DNA from: JAAZBA01 sp964461815
Lineage (GTDB): Bacteria; Bacillota; Clostridia; Oscillospirales; QAMX01
Reading direction: 5' to 3'
Assembly (NCBI GenBank): GCA_964461815.1
Contig: CAYWVF010000020.1
Location: 1-51,993, forward strand
Length of the DNA stretch: 51,993 bases
The stretch's first letter is position 1; the number at the start of each line of letters is the position of its first letter. Under the pieces are notes generated by a model. The model saw only the letters and a list, made by a program, of their open reading frames with translations, had not been told where the DNA came from and did not search any database. The position numbers and the translations under genes were made by a program. Shown in pieces: positions 15,805-24,119 of the stretch.

Positions 15805-16874
15805 ACAATAATAAGCTCCCTCGGTGCCTGAGTAAGGTCTGTACAGCCCTCATCATCAAGCATTATTATATCCTCTATTCTGACTCCGAATTTACCCGGT
15901 ATATATATGCCCGGCTCACAGCTTATGACAGCATTCTTAGGTAACGGCTTCAGCTGTGTCGGCGATGCACCTATACCGTCATGCACATCGATACCGAGGC
16001 TGTGACCGAGACCATGGCCGAAATATTCACCATAGCCTGCTTCATCGATAACCTTAGCCGCAACGTTGTGGAGATCACGTCCTATGACTCCCGCTTTTGC
16101 ATATTTCATCGACTCTGTCTGTGCAGCATATACTGTATCATATACTTTTTTCATCTCATCTGTCGCATGGTCGAGTGCGATCGTTCTCGTAATATCGGAG
16201 CAGTAGCCCTTATAGATACAGCCGAAATCGAGAGTCAGAAAATCACCGGGGCAAAGCTTTCTCTCGCCCGGTACGCCGTGGCAATGTGAGCCGTTAGTGC
16301 CGGATACGGCGATCGTACTGAACGATGCACCCTCACCGCCGTTTTTCATCATCAGATATTCAAGCTCGGTGCGAGCGTCAGCCTCACTCATACCGACCTT
16401 TATCACTCCGAGCAGCTCGGAAAATGCTTTTTCTGCGATCCTGAGAGCCTTTACGATACGATCCTTCTCGAAATCCTCTTTAACGAGTCGGAGCTCCTCG
16501 CACATTCCATTCTGTGAAACGAGCTGTGCATTAAGTGATTCATTGTATTTTGTATATTCATCATAGGTCATGCTGTCGCTCTCAAAGCCGAGTCTCTTTA
16601 TGTCGTGCTTCTCTATTATTGAATTGATGACATCGGTATATTTTTTTGAATAACCGACCATTATCAGCTCCATGCCGGATATTCTTCCGGTTGCATCCTC
16701 AAAATATCTGAAATCCGTCATGAAATATGCTGCATCTCTCGTTATCACCACAACACCTGCGCTCGAACGGAATCCGGTCGTATAAAATCTGTTCTGAGGA
16801 GAAGTCAACAGCAATGCGTCAAAATCCGCTGTAGCAAGTCTCTTTCTGATTTTCTCAACATTTTTCTCAAACAT
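15801..16874 (-). CDS. Xaa-Pro peptidase, M24 family
   Basis: The cytoplasmic metallopeptidase cleaves the bond before proline. It has a 357-residue creatinase/prolidase architecture: N-terminal domain (1-130) and pita-bread catalytic domain with metal ligands D216 (LDFGC), D227 (CSDITRT), H291 (GHGLGHSLGIDVHD), E320 (SCEPGIY) and E334 (VRIEDI), plus H199. All five metal ligands are present, so it should be active. It overlaps aroQ by 8 nt (ATGTTTGA) with GAGAGG upstream. Confidence 0.94.
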   Translation of the reverse strand: MFEKNVEKIRKRLATADFDALLLTSPQNRFYTTGFRSSAGVVVITRDAAYFMTDFRYFEDATGRISGMELIMVGYSKKYTDVINSIIEKHDIKRLGFESDSMTYDEYTKYNESLNAQLVSQNGMCEELRLVKEDFEKDRIVKALRIAEKAFSELLGVIKVGMSEADARTELEYLMMKNGGEGASFSTIAVSGTNGSHCHGVPGERKLCPGDFLTLDFGCIYKGYCSDITRTIALDHATDEMKKVYDTVYAAQTESMKYAKAGVIGRDLHNVAAKVIDEAGYGEYFGHGLGHSLGIDVHDGIGASPTQLKPLPKNAVISCEPGIYIPGKFGVRIEDIIMLDDEGCTDLTQAPRELIIV

Positions 16875-17319
16875 TATTCTGCCTCTCTTTTCTTATGTAA
16901 TTTATAATACCTCTCATTGCAAGTGAATAGCTGTCCGCTCCGAAGCCGGCTATCACGCCGATGCATTTTGCCGCAATGACCGACTTGTGTCTGAACTCCT
17001 CTCGTGCATGTACGTTTGACAAATGCACCTCGATGCACGGCAGTCCACAGCCGGCAATGGCATCTCTGATCGCAATGCTGTAATGTGTATATGCACCTGC
17101 ATTGAGTATTATTCCGTCTCCGTCCTTCATTGCTTCCTGTATTGCATCAACTATCCCACCCTCGTGGTTGCTTTGGATAAATACCGCCTCAGCTCCAAGC
17201 TCGGATGCAAGTTTGTCGAGTCCGCAGTTTATGCTCTCCAGTGTCTGAGCACCGTATATACCGGGTTCACGAACGCCCAGCATGTTAAGATTCGGACCGT
17301 TCAACACATAGATTTTCAT
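16867..17319 (-). CDS. aroQ: 3-dehydroquinate dehydratase, type II
   Basis: This is the third step of the shikimate pathway: 3-dehydroquinate to 3-dehydroshikimate. The 150-residue length is typical of type II. It has LNGPNLNMLG (6-15), catalytic Y22 in PGIYG, the QSNHEGGIVD loop, NAGAYTHYS and the catalytic-histidine region IEVHLSNVHAREEFRHKS. The start at 17319 is preferred over 17328 because it overlaps the yqeG stop as ATGA and gives the family N-terminus MKIYVLNGPN. A second, AroD-fold homologue is encoded at 41145-41912. Confidence 0.96.
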   Translation of the reverse strand: MKIYVLNGPNLNMLGVREPGIYGAQTLESINCGLDKLASELGAEAVFIQSNHEGGIVDAIQEAMKDGDGIILNAGAYTHYSIAIRDAIAGCGLPCIEVHLSNVHAREEFRHKSVIAAKCIGVIAGFGADSYSLAMRGIINYIRKERQNNV

Positions 17320-17819
17320 CTGCACCATTCCTTATTTTTTAATATCAAACGCTCCAATGCGCGTTTTATCTTGAAAAGAGTCTCCCTTTCGTGTACCCTC
17401 GGTGTCACAAGTAAAGCTTTCACTCTGAGCAGCCTTGCACCCAGCACATCGGTAAATATCTGATCTCCCACGACTGCCGAGCGTTTTAAATCTATGTCCT
17501 TTTCACCACATGCCGCACGTATCCTATGTGCCAGCGGCTTTGCCGCGCGACTTATATACTCAAGCTTCAGCTCGTCGCAGAATACCGACACACGATCCTC
17601 TGTATTATTCGATACGGCAACGACTCGTATACCGACATCACGAAGTGATTTGAGCCAAGCTTCACTGTACTCAAACGGTATCCTGTCATGCGGCAGCGCA
17701 AGAGTGTTATCTATATCGGTAAGTACCGTATCGATATTCATTTCTTTCAGCATTTCGGGAGTAATATCTGTAACGTCTCCGCATATGACATCAGGCTTTA
17801 ACAGCTTTATATCTCTCAC
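17316..17819 (-). CDS. yqeG: YqeG-family HAD IIIA-type phosphatase
   Basis: The 167-residue haloacid-dehalogenase phosphatase has motif I TDIDNTLALP (nucleophile D35, acid D37), motif II SNN, a lysine near residue 94 (AKPLAHR) and motif IV VGDQIFTDVLGA. YqeG-type proteins commonly sit beside shikimate genes or yqeH in Firmicutes; the natural substrate is unsettled. The start is a GTG at 17819, with AAAGG directly abutting it and no better upstream in-frame start, so the true initiation codon is uncertain. It is the first gene of the four-gene operon ending with the PfkB kinase. Confidence 0.9.
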   Translation of the reverse strand: MRDIKLLKPDVICGDVTDITPEMLKEMNIDTVLTDIDNTLALPHDRIPFEYSEAWLKSLRDVGIRVVAVSNNTEDRVSVFCDELKLEYISRAAKPLAHRIRAACGEKDIDLKRSAVVGDQIFTDVLGARLLRVKALLVTPRVHERETLFKIKRALERLILKNKEWCR

Positions 17820-17904
17820 CCTTTCAGATAAGTTATACCGTGTTCGATCACCGCATAATATATATTACCATACTTTTGTTCATTCTTAAAGGGGAATTTT
17901 TAAA

Positions 17905-18711
17905 ATGAATATTAAAAATATTATTCTCGGTGTCACTCCGTCGGAGTATAGTGAATGCTCCTCTCTCGGTCTTACTCTGGCTCATCTGGTCTACAGGATA
18001 TCCCCCTCCGGAAGACTTATACGATTTAACCCGATCCCCACAAAGCATCTGAGCGGCGGTATCATGGGCATACTCGGCGACGGACGTGAGACGATAAGAC
18101 TTGATCCGGAGCTCCTCTGTCGTGATATCATAGCGGAGATGACGATGCGCTCATACGAGGGGATATTTGCCGACTTCTACGGTGCATTTTCGCCTGTCTA
18201 TGCGAATTTTCTCAGTGAGCTTGACCGTCAGATCGAGGCACGCGGTATGTCGCTGTACATAAACAGAACCTATGAGGCTGCAACAACACATGCACGCGTA
18301 CTGCTTCCGAGTGATGTGTCCGGCGGCTCGTATTCGGAATATCTTTCCGAATCGAAGCGTTCCTGTGAAGACAGAGCATGTCTTGAGATAGTGCCTATCT
18401 GCTCGGAATTTTTGCTTCCCTCCGCATCTGCCGATGGAAGACGTCTGACACACAGTGAGCTCGATGAGCTGTTCAATAAGATCGACCCCATGCCATTCTT
18501 TTCACGTGAGCTGTGTGCAAAATACTTCACATACATGTCTCACGACAACATGATCGACAGTAAAAGCTCGGCACACTTTGTCCTGTATGATGATGCTTAC
18601 ACGATCACCGTTAAAATGCGGCGTGCGGACTCTATGGATATAAGTCCCGTATTCATGCTTTACTCCGAAATGCGTGAGCTTTTAGGTCAAATATTGCTGT
18701 CTATTGAATAA
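17905..18711 (+). CDS. Conserved-looking hypothetical protein, TIM-barrel-like
   Basis: I do not recognise this 268-residue cytoplasmic protein. It has no signal peptide or membrane helix. The stretch SYEGIFADFYGAFSP (about 83-97) resembles the strand-4 motif of glycoside hydrolase 18 barrels (DGxxxDxE), but the terminal glutamate is missing, so a non-catalytic barrel is the most I can suggest. AAAGGGG lies 9 nt upstream. It is followed after 55 bp by the TepA-like gene, whose ribosome site may be controlled by translation of this gene. Confidence 0.7.
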   Translation: MNIKNIILGVTPSEYSECSSLGLTLAHLVYRISPSGRLIRFNPIPTKHLSGGIMGILGDGRETIRLDPELLCRDIIAEMTMRSYEGIFADFYGAFSPVYANFLSELDRQIEARGMSLYINRTYEAATTHARVLLPSDVSGGSYSEYLSESKRSCEDRACLEIVPICSEFLLPSASADGRRLTHSELDELFNKIDPMPFFSRELCAKYFTYMSHDNMIDSKSSAHFVLYDDAYTITVKMRRADSMDISPVFMLYSEMRELLGQILLSIE

Positions 18712-18721
18712 TGCAGCTCAA

Positions 18722-18762
18722 ATCCTCCAAACTAACAATATATATTTTAAAGCACGGAGGAT
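18722..18762 (+). promoter_or_regulatory. Stem sequestering the Shine-Dalgarno of the TepA-like gene
   Basis: ATCCTCC (18722-18728) is a perfect complement of GGAGGAT (18756-18762), the ribosome site of the next gene. The upstream stop codon is at 18709-18711, so a terminating ribosome would cover the left arm and free the site. Confidence 0.4.
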
Positions 18763-18766
18763 CCTT

Positions 18767-19483
18767 ATGTATAAAGCTTTTGTACAGAATAATGACGAGC
18801 CTCAGGAAAGCAGTAATTCTCAAAGCATACACGACACAGGCTCTGTCACCGCAAACGGTGAGCATGGTATCATACATTGTCTCACTATAATAGGTCAGAT
18901 AGAGGGTCATACGATATCTCCCTCGCAGAACAAGACGACGAAGTATGAGCATATGATACCTCAGCTTGCAGCAATAGAGGAAAGCCCGGAAATAGAAGGA
19001 CTTCTTATCATGCTCAACACAGTCGGAGGTGATGTCGAAGCCGGACTTGCCATAGCGGAGCTTATCGCAAGCATGAAAAAGCCTACTGTCTCGATCGTGC
19101 TCGGAGGAGGTCATTCGATAGGAGTACCTCTTGCGGTAGCTGCGATGCATTCATTCATCGTACCATCCGCAACGATGACCATCCATCCCGTAAGATTCAG
19201 CGGTACAGTCATAGGTGCTCCGCAGACATACAATTATTTTGAGAAAATGCAGGAGCGGATCGTTCGATTCGTCTGTAAAAACTCGAATATATCCGAAAAG
19301 CAGTTTCGTGATTTTATGCTGAACACCGGGGAGCTGTCAAATGACGTAGGGAGCGTACTGGATGGTGATGTTGCGGTAAGCTGCGGACTTATAGATGAGC
19401 TGGGAGGTCTGTCCGAAGCACTTGACTGGCTGCATAACGCTATCAAGGATAAAAAAAGCGAAAGCAATCCAAATAATTCTTGA
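18767..19483 (+). CDS. ClpP-like serine protease of the TepA type
   Basis: The 238-residue member of the ClpP/crotonase superfamily has catalytic serine S117 in LGGGHSIGVPLAVA and histidine H140 in MTIHPVRFSG, with the TepA-type opening GQIEGHTISPSQNKTTKYEH. TepA (YmfB) was described in Bacillus as a translocation-enhancing ClpP relative and lies beside spoIIIE in many Firmicutes. spoIIIE is not next to it here. The ATG at 18767 is chosen for the GGAGG site 6 nt upstream. There is no signal sequence; it probably acts in the cytoplasm as an oligomer. Confidence 0.85.
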   Translation: MYKAFVQNNDEPQESSNSQSIHDTGSVTANGEHGIIHCLTIIGQIEGHTISPSQNKTTKYEHMIPQLAAIEESPEIEGLLIMLNTVGGDVEAGLAIAELIASMKKPTVSIVLGGGHSIGVPLAVAAMHSFIVPSATMTIHPVRFSGTVIGAPQTYNYFEKMQERIVRFVCKNSNISEKQFRDFMLNTGELSNDVGSVLDGDVAVSCGLIDELGGLSEALDWLHNAIKDKKSESNPNNS

Positions 19484-19520
19484 AATCCTATTTGATATGT
19501 GATAAAATAAAGTGATTTAG

Positions 19521-19526
19521 TATAAT
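19521..19526 (+). promoter_or_regulatory. -10 box of a gltX promoter
   Basis: TATAAT at 19521-19526 predicts transcription from about 19533. No good -35 box is found at 16-18 bp, so the call rests on the -10 only. Confidence 0.45.
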
Positions 19527-19531
19527 CATAA

Positions 19532-19569
19532 ATATAGAGTTAAAATGTTCGTTCATTTTAACTCTATAT
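19532..19569 (+). promoter_or_regulatory. 16-bp perfect hairpin at the 5' end of the gltX leader
   Basis: Arms 19532-19547 and 19554-19569 are perfectly complementary around a 6-nt loop (TTCGTT). No T run follows, so it is not an ordinary terminator. It starts where transcription from the TATAAT at 19521 would begin, so the mRNA would carry a 5'-terminal stem. Confidence 0.65.
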
Positions 19570-19607
19570 ACAGATAAATACCCTCTTTTGGGAAAGGAAT
19601 GAACACC

Positions 19608-21257
19608 ATGGATACTTTAAAACTGGCTCAGCTTCTGTTTCCGGATGTTACCGAAACCCCGGCTGATATCGATGCAAAATTTCCGCCGCGTGATCTGCCG
19701 GAGGGCGCTGTAGTCTCAAGAGCCGCACCCAGTCCCACGGGCTTTGTACACCTCGGAAACCTTGTACAGGGACTTACCTCCGAACGAATGACGCATCAAT
19801 CCGGCGGTATCATGTATCTTCGTATTGAGGATACAGATGCCAAGCGTGAGGTCCCCGGCGCAGTCGAAATACTTATCAACGCATTAAGCCATTATCATAT
19901 TAATTTTGACGAGGGTGCTACGGTTGACGGTGACAACGGAGCGTATGGCCCGTACAGACAGCGTCAGCGTCGTGATATATACCATGTTTATGCAAAGTCA
20001 CTCGTTGAGCGTGGACTTGCTTATCCGTGCTTCTGTACAGAAGATGAGCTTGCAAAAATGCACGCCGAGCAGGAAGCTGAAAAAGCCAATTTCGGTTATT
20101 TCGGTAAATGGGCGATCTGGCGCGACCGCTCAATAGAGGATATCGAAGGCTGCCTTGCGGAAGGAAAGCCGTGGGTACTGCGTTTTCGCTCAACAGGCTC
20201 TATCGAAAATAAAATTAAATTCACCGATCTCATAAAGGGCAATCTTGAGCTGACCGAAAATGACATAGACCACGTTCTCTTAAAGTCAGACGGTATCCCG
20301 ACCTACCACTTTGCTCATGCCGTAGACGATCACCTTATGCATACAACGCACGTTGTACGTGGTGACGAGTGGCTGCCGAGTCTTCCGTTCCATCTCCAGC
20401 TTTTCCGTGCGCTCGGTCACAAGCCGCCCAAATATCTCCACCTCGGTACGCTCCAGAAAATGGACGGCACATCAAAGCGTAAGCTTTCGAAGCGTAAGGA
20501 TCCCGAGCTTGCACTCACCTACTACCAGGCAGAGGGCTATCCCGTTGAGTCCATATACGAATATCTGCTCACTATCCTCAACTCTAACTTTGAGGATTGG
20601 CGCAGAGCGAATCCTACCGTTCCTGCCTCCGAATTCAAATTCTCCTACAAGAAAATGAACCCTGCCGGATCATTATTCGATCTTATGAAGCTCCGTGACG
20701 TATCTAAGGACGTTGTTTCACGTATGAGTGCAGATCAGGTCTATGACGAGGTGCTTCTCTGGGCAAAGGAATATGATGCTGAGTTTGCAGCTCTGCTTGA
20801 AAAGTATTCCGATATGTCACACGCAGCTCTCGCTATCGGCAGAGGCGGTAAGAAGCCTCGTAAGGACTTCGCAATATGGAAAGAGGTTCGCGGCTATATG
20901 GGCTTCTTCTTCGATGAGCTGTTTACGATTGAGGACAGCTACCCCGAGAATTTCGATAAGTCTGTCATTTCGAAAGCACTTTCGCTCTTCCTCGAAACAT
21001 ATTCTCCCGATGATGAGCAGAGCGCATGGTTTGATAAGATCAAGGCTGTAGCGGACAAGCTCGGCTTTGCATCAGATATGAAAGCGTACCGTGCAGACCC
21101 GTCTCAATTTGCAGGCAGTGTTGCCGACATAAGCATGTTCCTGCGTATCGCAGTTACCGGCAAGCAGAATTCACCTGACATGTACGAGGTCATGCGTGTT
21201 CTCGGTGCAGCTTCCGTCAACTCACGTATCAATGCGATGATCGACTCGTTAAAATAA
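19608..21257 (+). CDS. gltX: Glutamyl-tRNA synthetase
   Basis: The class Ib synthetase of about 549 residues has the HIGH-equivalent PSPTGFVHLGNL, the glutamate/ATP pocket sequence YLRIEDTDAKR, HVVRGDEWLPSLP, and the KMSKS-equivalent KRKLSKRKDP. The start at 19608 is preferred; an in-frame ATG at 19599 directly abuts the AAAGGA site. It is longer than many bacterial GltX, with a C-terminal helical domain. It is followed after 78 bp by glnS, so glutamine tRNA may be charged directly. The leader carries a striking hairpin. Confidence 0.95.
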   Translation: MDTLKLAQLLFPDVTETPADIDAKFPPRDLPEGAVVSRAAPSPTGFVHLGNLVQGLTSERMTHQSGGIMYLRIEDTDAKREVPGAVEILINALSHYHINFDEGATVDGDNGAYGPYRQRQRRDIYHVYAKSLVERGLAYPCFCTEDELAKMHAEQEAEKANFGYFGKWAIWRDRSIEDIEGCLAEGKPWVLRFRSTGSIENKIKFTDLIKGNLELTENDIDHVLLKSDGIPTYHFAHAVDDHLMHTTHVVRGDEWLPSLPFHLQLFRALGHKPPKYLHLGTLQKMDGTSKRKLSKRKDPELALTYYQAEGYPVESIYEYLLTILNSNFEDWRRANPTVPASEFKFSYKKMNPAGSLFDLMKLRDVSKDVVSRMSADQVYDEVLLWAKEYDAEFAALLEKYSDMSHAALAIGRGGKKPRKDFAIWKEVRGYMGFFFDELFTIEDSYPENFDKSVISKALSLFLETYSPDDEQSAWFDKIKAVADKLGFASDMKAYRADPSQFAGSVADISMFLRIAVTGKQNSPDMYEVMRVLGAASVNSRINAMIDSLK

Positions 21258-21268
21258 AAAATATCACA

Positions 21269-21293
21269 TTTACTGCACATAATGTACAGCAAA
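21269..21293 (+). promoter_or_regulatory. 25-bp interrupted palindrome upstream of glnS, operator-like
   Basis: TTTnCTGnACAT-A-ATGTnCAGnAAA is symmetric except for two mirrored A/C positions. Mirrored A-C pairs would not pair well in RNA, which favours a DNA-binding site over a terminator. It lies just before the extended -10 at 21307-21315. Confidence 0.45.
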
Positions 21294-21306
21294 TTCTGAC
21301 ATAAAA

Positions 21307-21315
21307 TGATATACT
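21307..21315 (+). promoter_or_regulatory. Extended -10 promoter of glnS
   Basis: TGATATACT (TGn plus TATACT) lies 20 bp before the glnS start codon. There is no clear -35 box; the palindrome occupies that place. Confidence 0.5.
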
Positions 21316-21335
21316 CTTAATAGGAGATTACAACA

Positions 21336-23003
21336 ATGGACGAAAATAAAGTTTCAAATTTTATACATGATTTTATAGATGAAGATCTCGCCGCCGGCCG
21401 TGCAGATCATGTTCATACACGATTCCCACCCGAGCCGAACGGCTATCTGCACATAGGACACTGTAAAGCTCTTGTAGTCGATTTCGGTACAGCCAGAAAA
21501 TATAACGGTCTGTGCAATCTTCGAATGGATGATACGAATCCTGCCAAGGAGGATACCGAATTTGTTGATGCCATCAAGGAGGATATCCACTGGCTCGGCT
21601 TTGACTGGGAGGATAGATTCTTTTACGGCTCGGACTATTTCGAAAAGACATACGAATTTGCAGAGCAGCTCATTCTCCACGGTGATGCTTACGTCTGCGA
21701 GCTTACTCCCGAGCAGTTTCGTGATTACCGTGGCGACCTGACGCATCCTGCCGTATCACCCTACCGTGATCGTCCGATAGAAGAGAGTCTTGACCTGTTC
21801 CGCCGTATGCGTGCAGGTGAGTTTCCCGAGGGCAAGTACACTCTTCGTGCAAAGATCGACCTTGCATCCGGAAATTTCAACATGCGTGACCCTGTATTTT
21901 ACCGTATACGCTACATTGAGCATCATCGTCAGGGTACAAAATGGTGTATATTCCCAATGTATGATTATGCTCATCCCGTACAGGATATGCTCGAGGGTAT
22001 CACACACTCGCTTTGCTCTCTTGAGTATGAAAACCATCGTCCACTGTACAATTGGGTCGTTGAAAAGGTCAGCTCCTATTGTGGGCTCGATGCTCATCCC
22101 CGTCAGATCGAGTTTGCACGTCTGAATCTTACTCACACTGTAATGTCAAAGCGTTTTCTCCGCAAGCTCGTTGAGACAAAGCTCGTTGACGGCTGGGACG
22201 ATCCCCGTATGCCGACACTCTGTGCTCTGCGCCGTCGTGGCTACACGCCGACAGCTATCATTGATTTCCTCGGCAGAGTAGGAGTTGCAAAAAATGACAG
22301 TCTCGTAGATATCCGACTGCTCGAGCATTGTCTGCGTGAGGAGCTCAACAAAACAGCACTCCGCCGTATCGCAGTTACAAAGCCTGTCAAGGTCATTATA
22401 GAAAACTACGAGCCGGACAAGGAAGAATATTTCTCCATACCGAATAATCCCGAGGATCCGTCTACAGGCAAGCGCCAGGTACCGTTTACACGTGAGCTGT
22501 GGATCGAAGCGGATGACTTTGCCGAAGTTCCTCCGCCAAAGTTCCAGCGTATGACACCCGGTAAAGAGGTCAGACTCATGGGCTCATATATCGTGAAATG
22601 TGAGAGAGTCGAAAAGGATGAAAACGGTGCGATCACCGCTATCATCTGCACAGCCGACCTCGTTTCACGTGATAATCTTCCCTTTGACGGTCGCAAGGTC
22701 AAGGGTACGATACACTGGGTCAGCGCAAAATACGCTATCGATTCGAATATAGATCTCTTTGATAATCTCTTTACGCTTGAAAATGTCAATGATATACCCG
22801 AAGGCAAGGATTATGATGATTTTATTGATCCGAATTCTATCATCAGTCTTACAGGCTGTAAGCTGGAGCCGTCACTGGCAGAGGCTAAGGTCGGTGATCA
22901 TTTTCAGTTCGTTCGTCTGGGCTACTTCTGCCTTGACAGCCGTAAAGAAAACACCTTCAATCGCACAGTATCACTAAAAGACAGTTATAAACCAAACAAA
23001 TAA
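21336..23003 (+). CDS. glnS: Glutaminyl-tRNA synthetase
   Basis: This class Ib enzyme charges tRNA-Gln directly with glutamine. The 555-residue protein has FPPEPNGYLHIGHCKAL (30-46), the LRMDDTNP pocket, YPMYDYAH-type block PMYDYAHP and the KMSKS-equivalent VMSKRFLRKL, then the two anticodon-binding beta-barrels typical of GlnS rather than GltX. Many Firmicutes lack GlnS and use GatCAB, so its presence suggests direct charging here; the family is considered horizontally spread from eukaryotes. GGAG lies 10 nt upstream. Downstream sugar genes start only 18 bp later. Confidence 0.96.
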   Translation: MDENKVSNFIHDFIDEDLAAGRADHVHTRFPPEPNGYLHIGHCKALVVDFGTARKYNGLCNLRMDDTNPAKEDTEFVDAIKEDIHWLGFDWEDRFFYGSDYFEKTYEFAEQLILHGDAYVCELTPEQFRDYRGDLTHPAVSPYRDRPIEESLDLFRRMRAGEFPEGKYTLRAKIDLASGNFNMRDPVFYRIRYIEHHRQGTKWCIFPMYDYAHPVQDMLEGITHSLCSLEYENHRPLYNWVVEKVSSYCGLDAHPRQIEFARLNLTHTVMSKRFLRKLVETKLVDGWDDPRMPTLCALRRRGYTPTAIIDFLGRVGVAKNDSLVDIRLLEHCLREELNKTALRRIAVTKPVKVIIENYEPDKEEYFSIPNNPEDPSTGKRQVPFTRELWIEADDFAEVPPPKFQRMTPGKEVRLMGSYIVKCERVEKDENGAITAIICTADLVSRDNLPFDGRKVKGTIHWVSAKYAIDSNIDLFDNLFTLENVNDIPEGKDYDDFIDPNSIISLTGCKLEPSLAEAKVGDHFQFVRLGYFCLDSRKENTFNRTVSLKDSYKPNK

Positions 23004-23021
23004 GATCGTGAGGTAAAAAAT

Positions 23022-24104
23022 ATGGATAAGAAATTACGTATAGGTATTATCGGCTGCGGCGGTATCGCCAACGGCAAGCATATGCCCGGTCTTTCCAAGG
23101 TGAAGGAAGCCGAGATGGTCGCTTTCTGCGATATCGTTGTTGAAAGAGCTGAAAAGGCTGCAAAGGAATTCGGCACAAGTGATGCCAAGGTTTATTCCGA
23201 TTATAAGGAGCTCTTAAAGGATGAGTCTATAGATGTAGTGCATGTATGCACACCTAACCGTTCACATTCCTTTATCACAATAGACGCTCTTGAAGCAGGT
23301 AAGCATGTAATGTGCGAAAAGCCTATGGCTAAGACAGCTGCCGAGGCTAAAATGATGGTGGAAGCTGCAAAGCGCACAGGCAAGAAGCTCACAATCGGTT
23401 ACCAGAGCCGCCATCGTGCAGACTCCGAATATCTGCATAGAGCAGTTCAGCGTGGCGATCTGGGTGAGATCTACTATGCAAAGGCTACTGCTGTACGCCG
23501 CAGAGCAGTTCCCACATGGGGCGTATTCCTCAACGAATATGAGCAGGGCGGCGGTCCGCTTATCGATATCGGAACACATGCTCTTGACCTTACATTATGG
23601 GAAATGAACAACTACGAGCCTGCATACGTCGTAGGCACAAAGTATCGTAAGCTTGCAGATCAGACAGAAACAGGCAACGCATGGGGCGACTGGGATCCCA
23701 AGGAATTTACAGTTGAAGACAGTGCATTCGGCTTCATCGTAATGAAGAATGGTGCAACGATAGTTCTCGAATCCAGCTGGGCACTCAACACATTACAGGT
23801 ACACGAAGCTGTTACAACACTTTGCGGTACAAAGGGTGGAGCTGACATGATGGATGGACTCAGACTTAATACCGTTGAGTTCGGCCGTCAGGTAACGATC
23901 AAGCCGGATCTCAATGCCGGTGGTGCTGCATTCTATGACGGAGTAGCTTCAGCTCCTCATGAGCTCGAGGCAAAGCGTTGGATCGATGCTATCATCAATG
24001 ATACAGACCCTGTCGTACTTCCCGAGCAGGCATACTGCGTAACACAGATCCTTGAGGGTATCTACGAATCCGCAAAGACAGGAAAACCATACTACTTTGA
24101 ATAA
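23022..24104 (+). CDS. Gfo/Idh/MocA-family NAD(P)-dependent oxidoreductase
   Basis: The 360-residue sugar or cyclitol dehydrogenase has an N-terminal Rossmann fold with GIIGCGGIANGKHM (8-21), the EKPMAKT loop (K of the EKP motif near residue 97, catalytic in the family) and a C-terminal beta-sheet domain with GGGPLIDIGTHALD, where the histidine and aspartate are the usual catalytic and substrate residues. The reaction is oxidation of a sugar hydroxyl to a keto-sugar or the reverse. It is followed by two xylose-isomerase-like barrels at 15 and 38 bp, the standard pairing for catabolism of inositol-like or 3-keto-sugars. Confidence 0.93.
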   Translation: MDKKLRIGIIGCGGIANGKHMPGLSKVKEAEMVAFCDIVVERAEKAAKEFGTSDAKVYSDYKELLKDESIDVVHVCTPNRSHSFITIDALEAGKHVMCEKPMAKTAAEAKMMVEAAKRTGKKLTIGYQSRHRADSEYLHRAVQRGDLGEIYYAKATAVRRRAVPTWGVFLNEYEQGGGPLIDIGTHALDLTLWEMNNYEPAYVVGTKYRKLADQTETGNAWGDWDPKEFTVEDSAFGFIVMKNGATIVLESSWALNTLQVHEAVTTLCGTKGGADMMDGLRLNTVEFGRQVTIKPDLNAGGAAFYDGVASAPHELEAKRWIDAIINDTDPVVLPEQAYCVTQILEGIYESAKTGKPYYFE

Positions 24105-24119
24105 GACAGGAGAATTAAT

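Noticed and set aside
19532..19569. Rho-independent terminator for the TepA-like gene
   Set aside because: No T tract follows and the stem lies just after a TATAAT box; listed instead as a leader hairpin.
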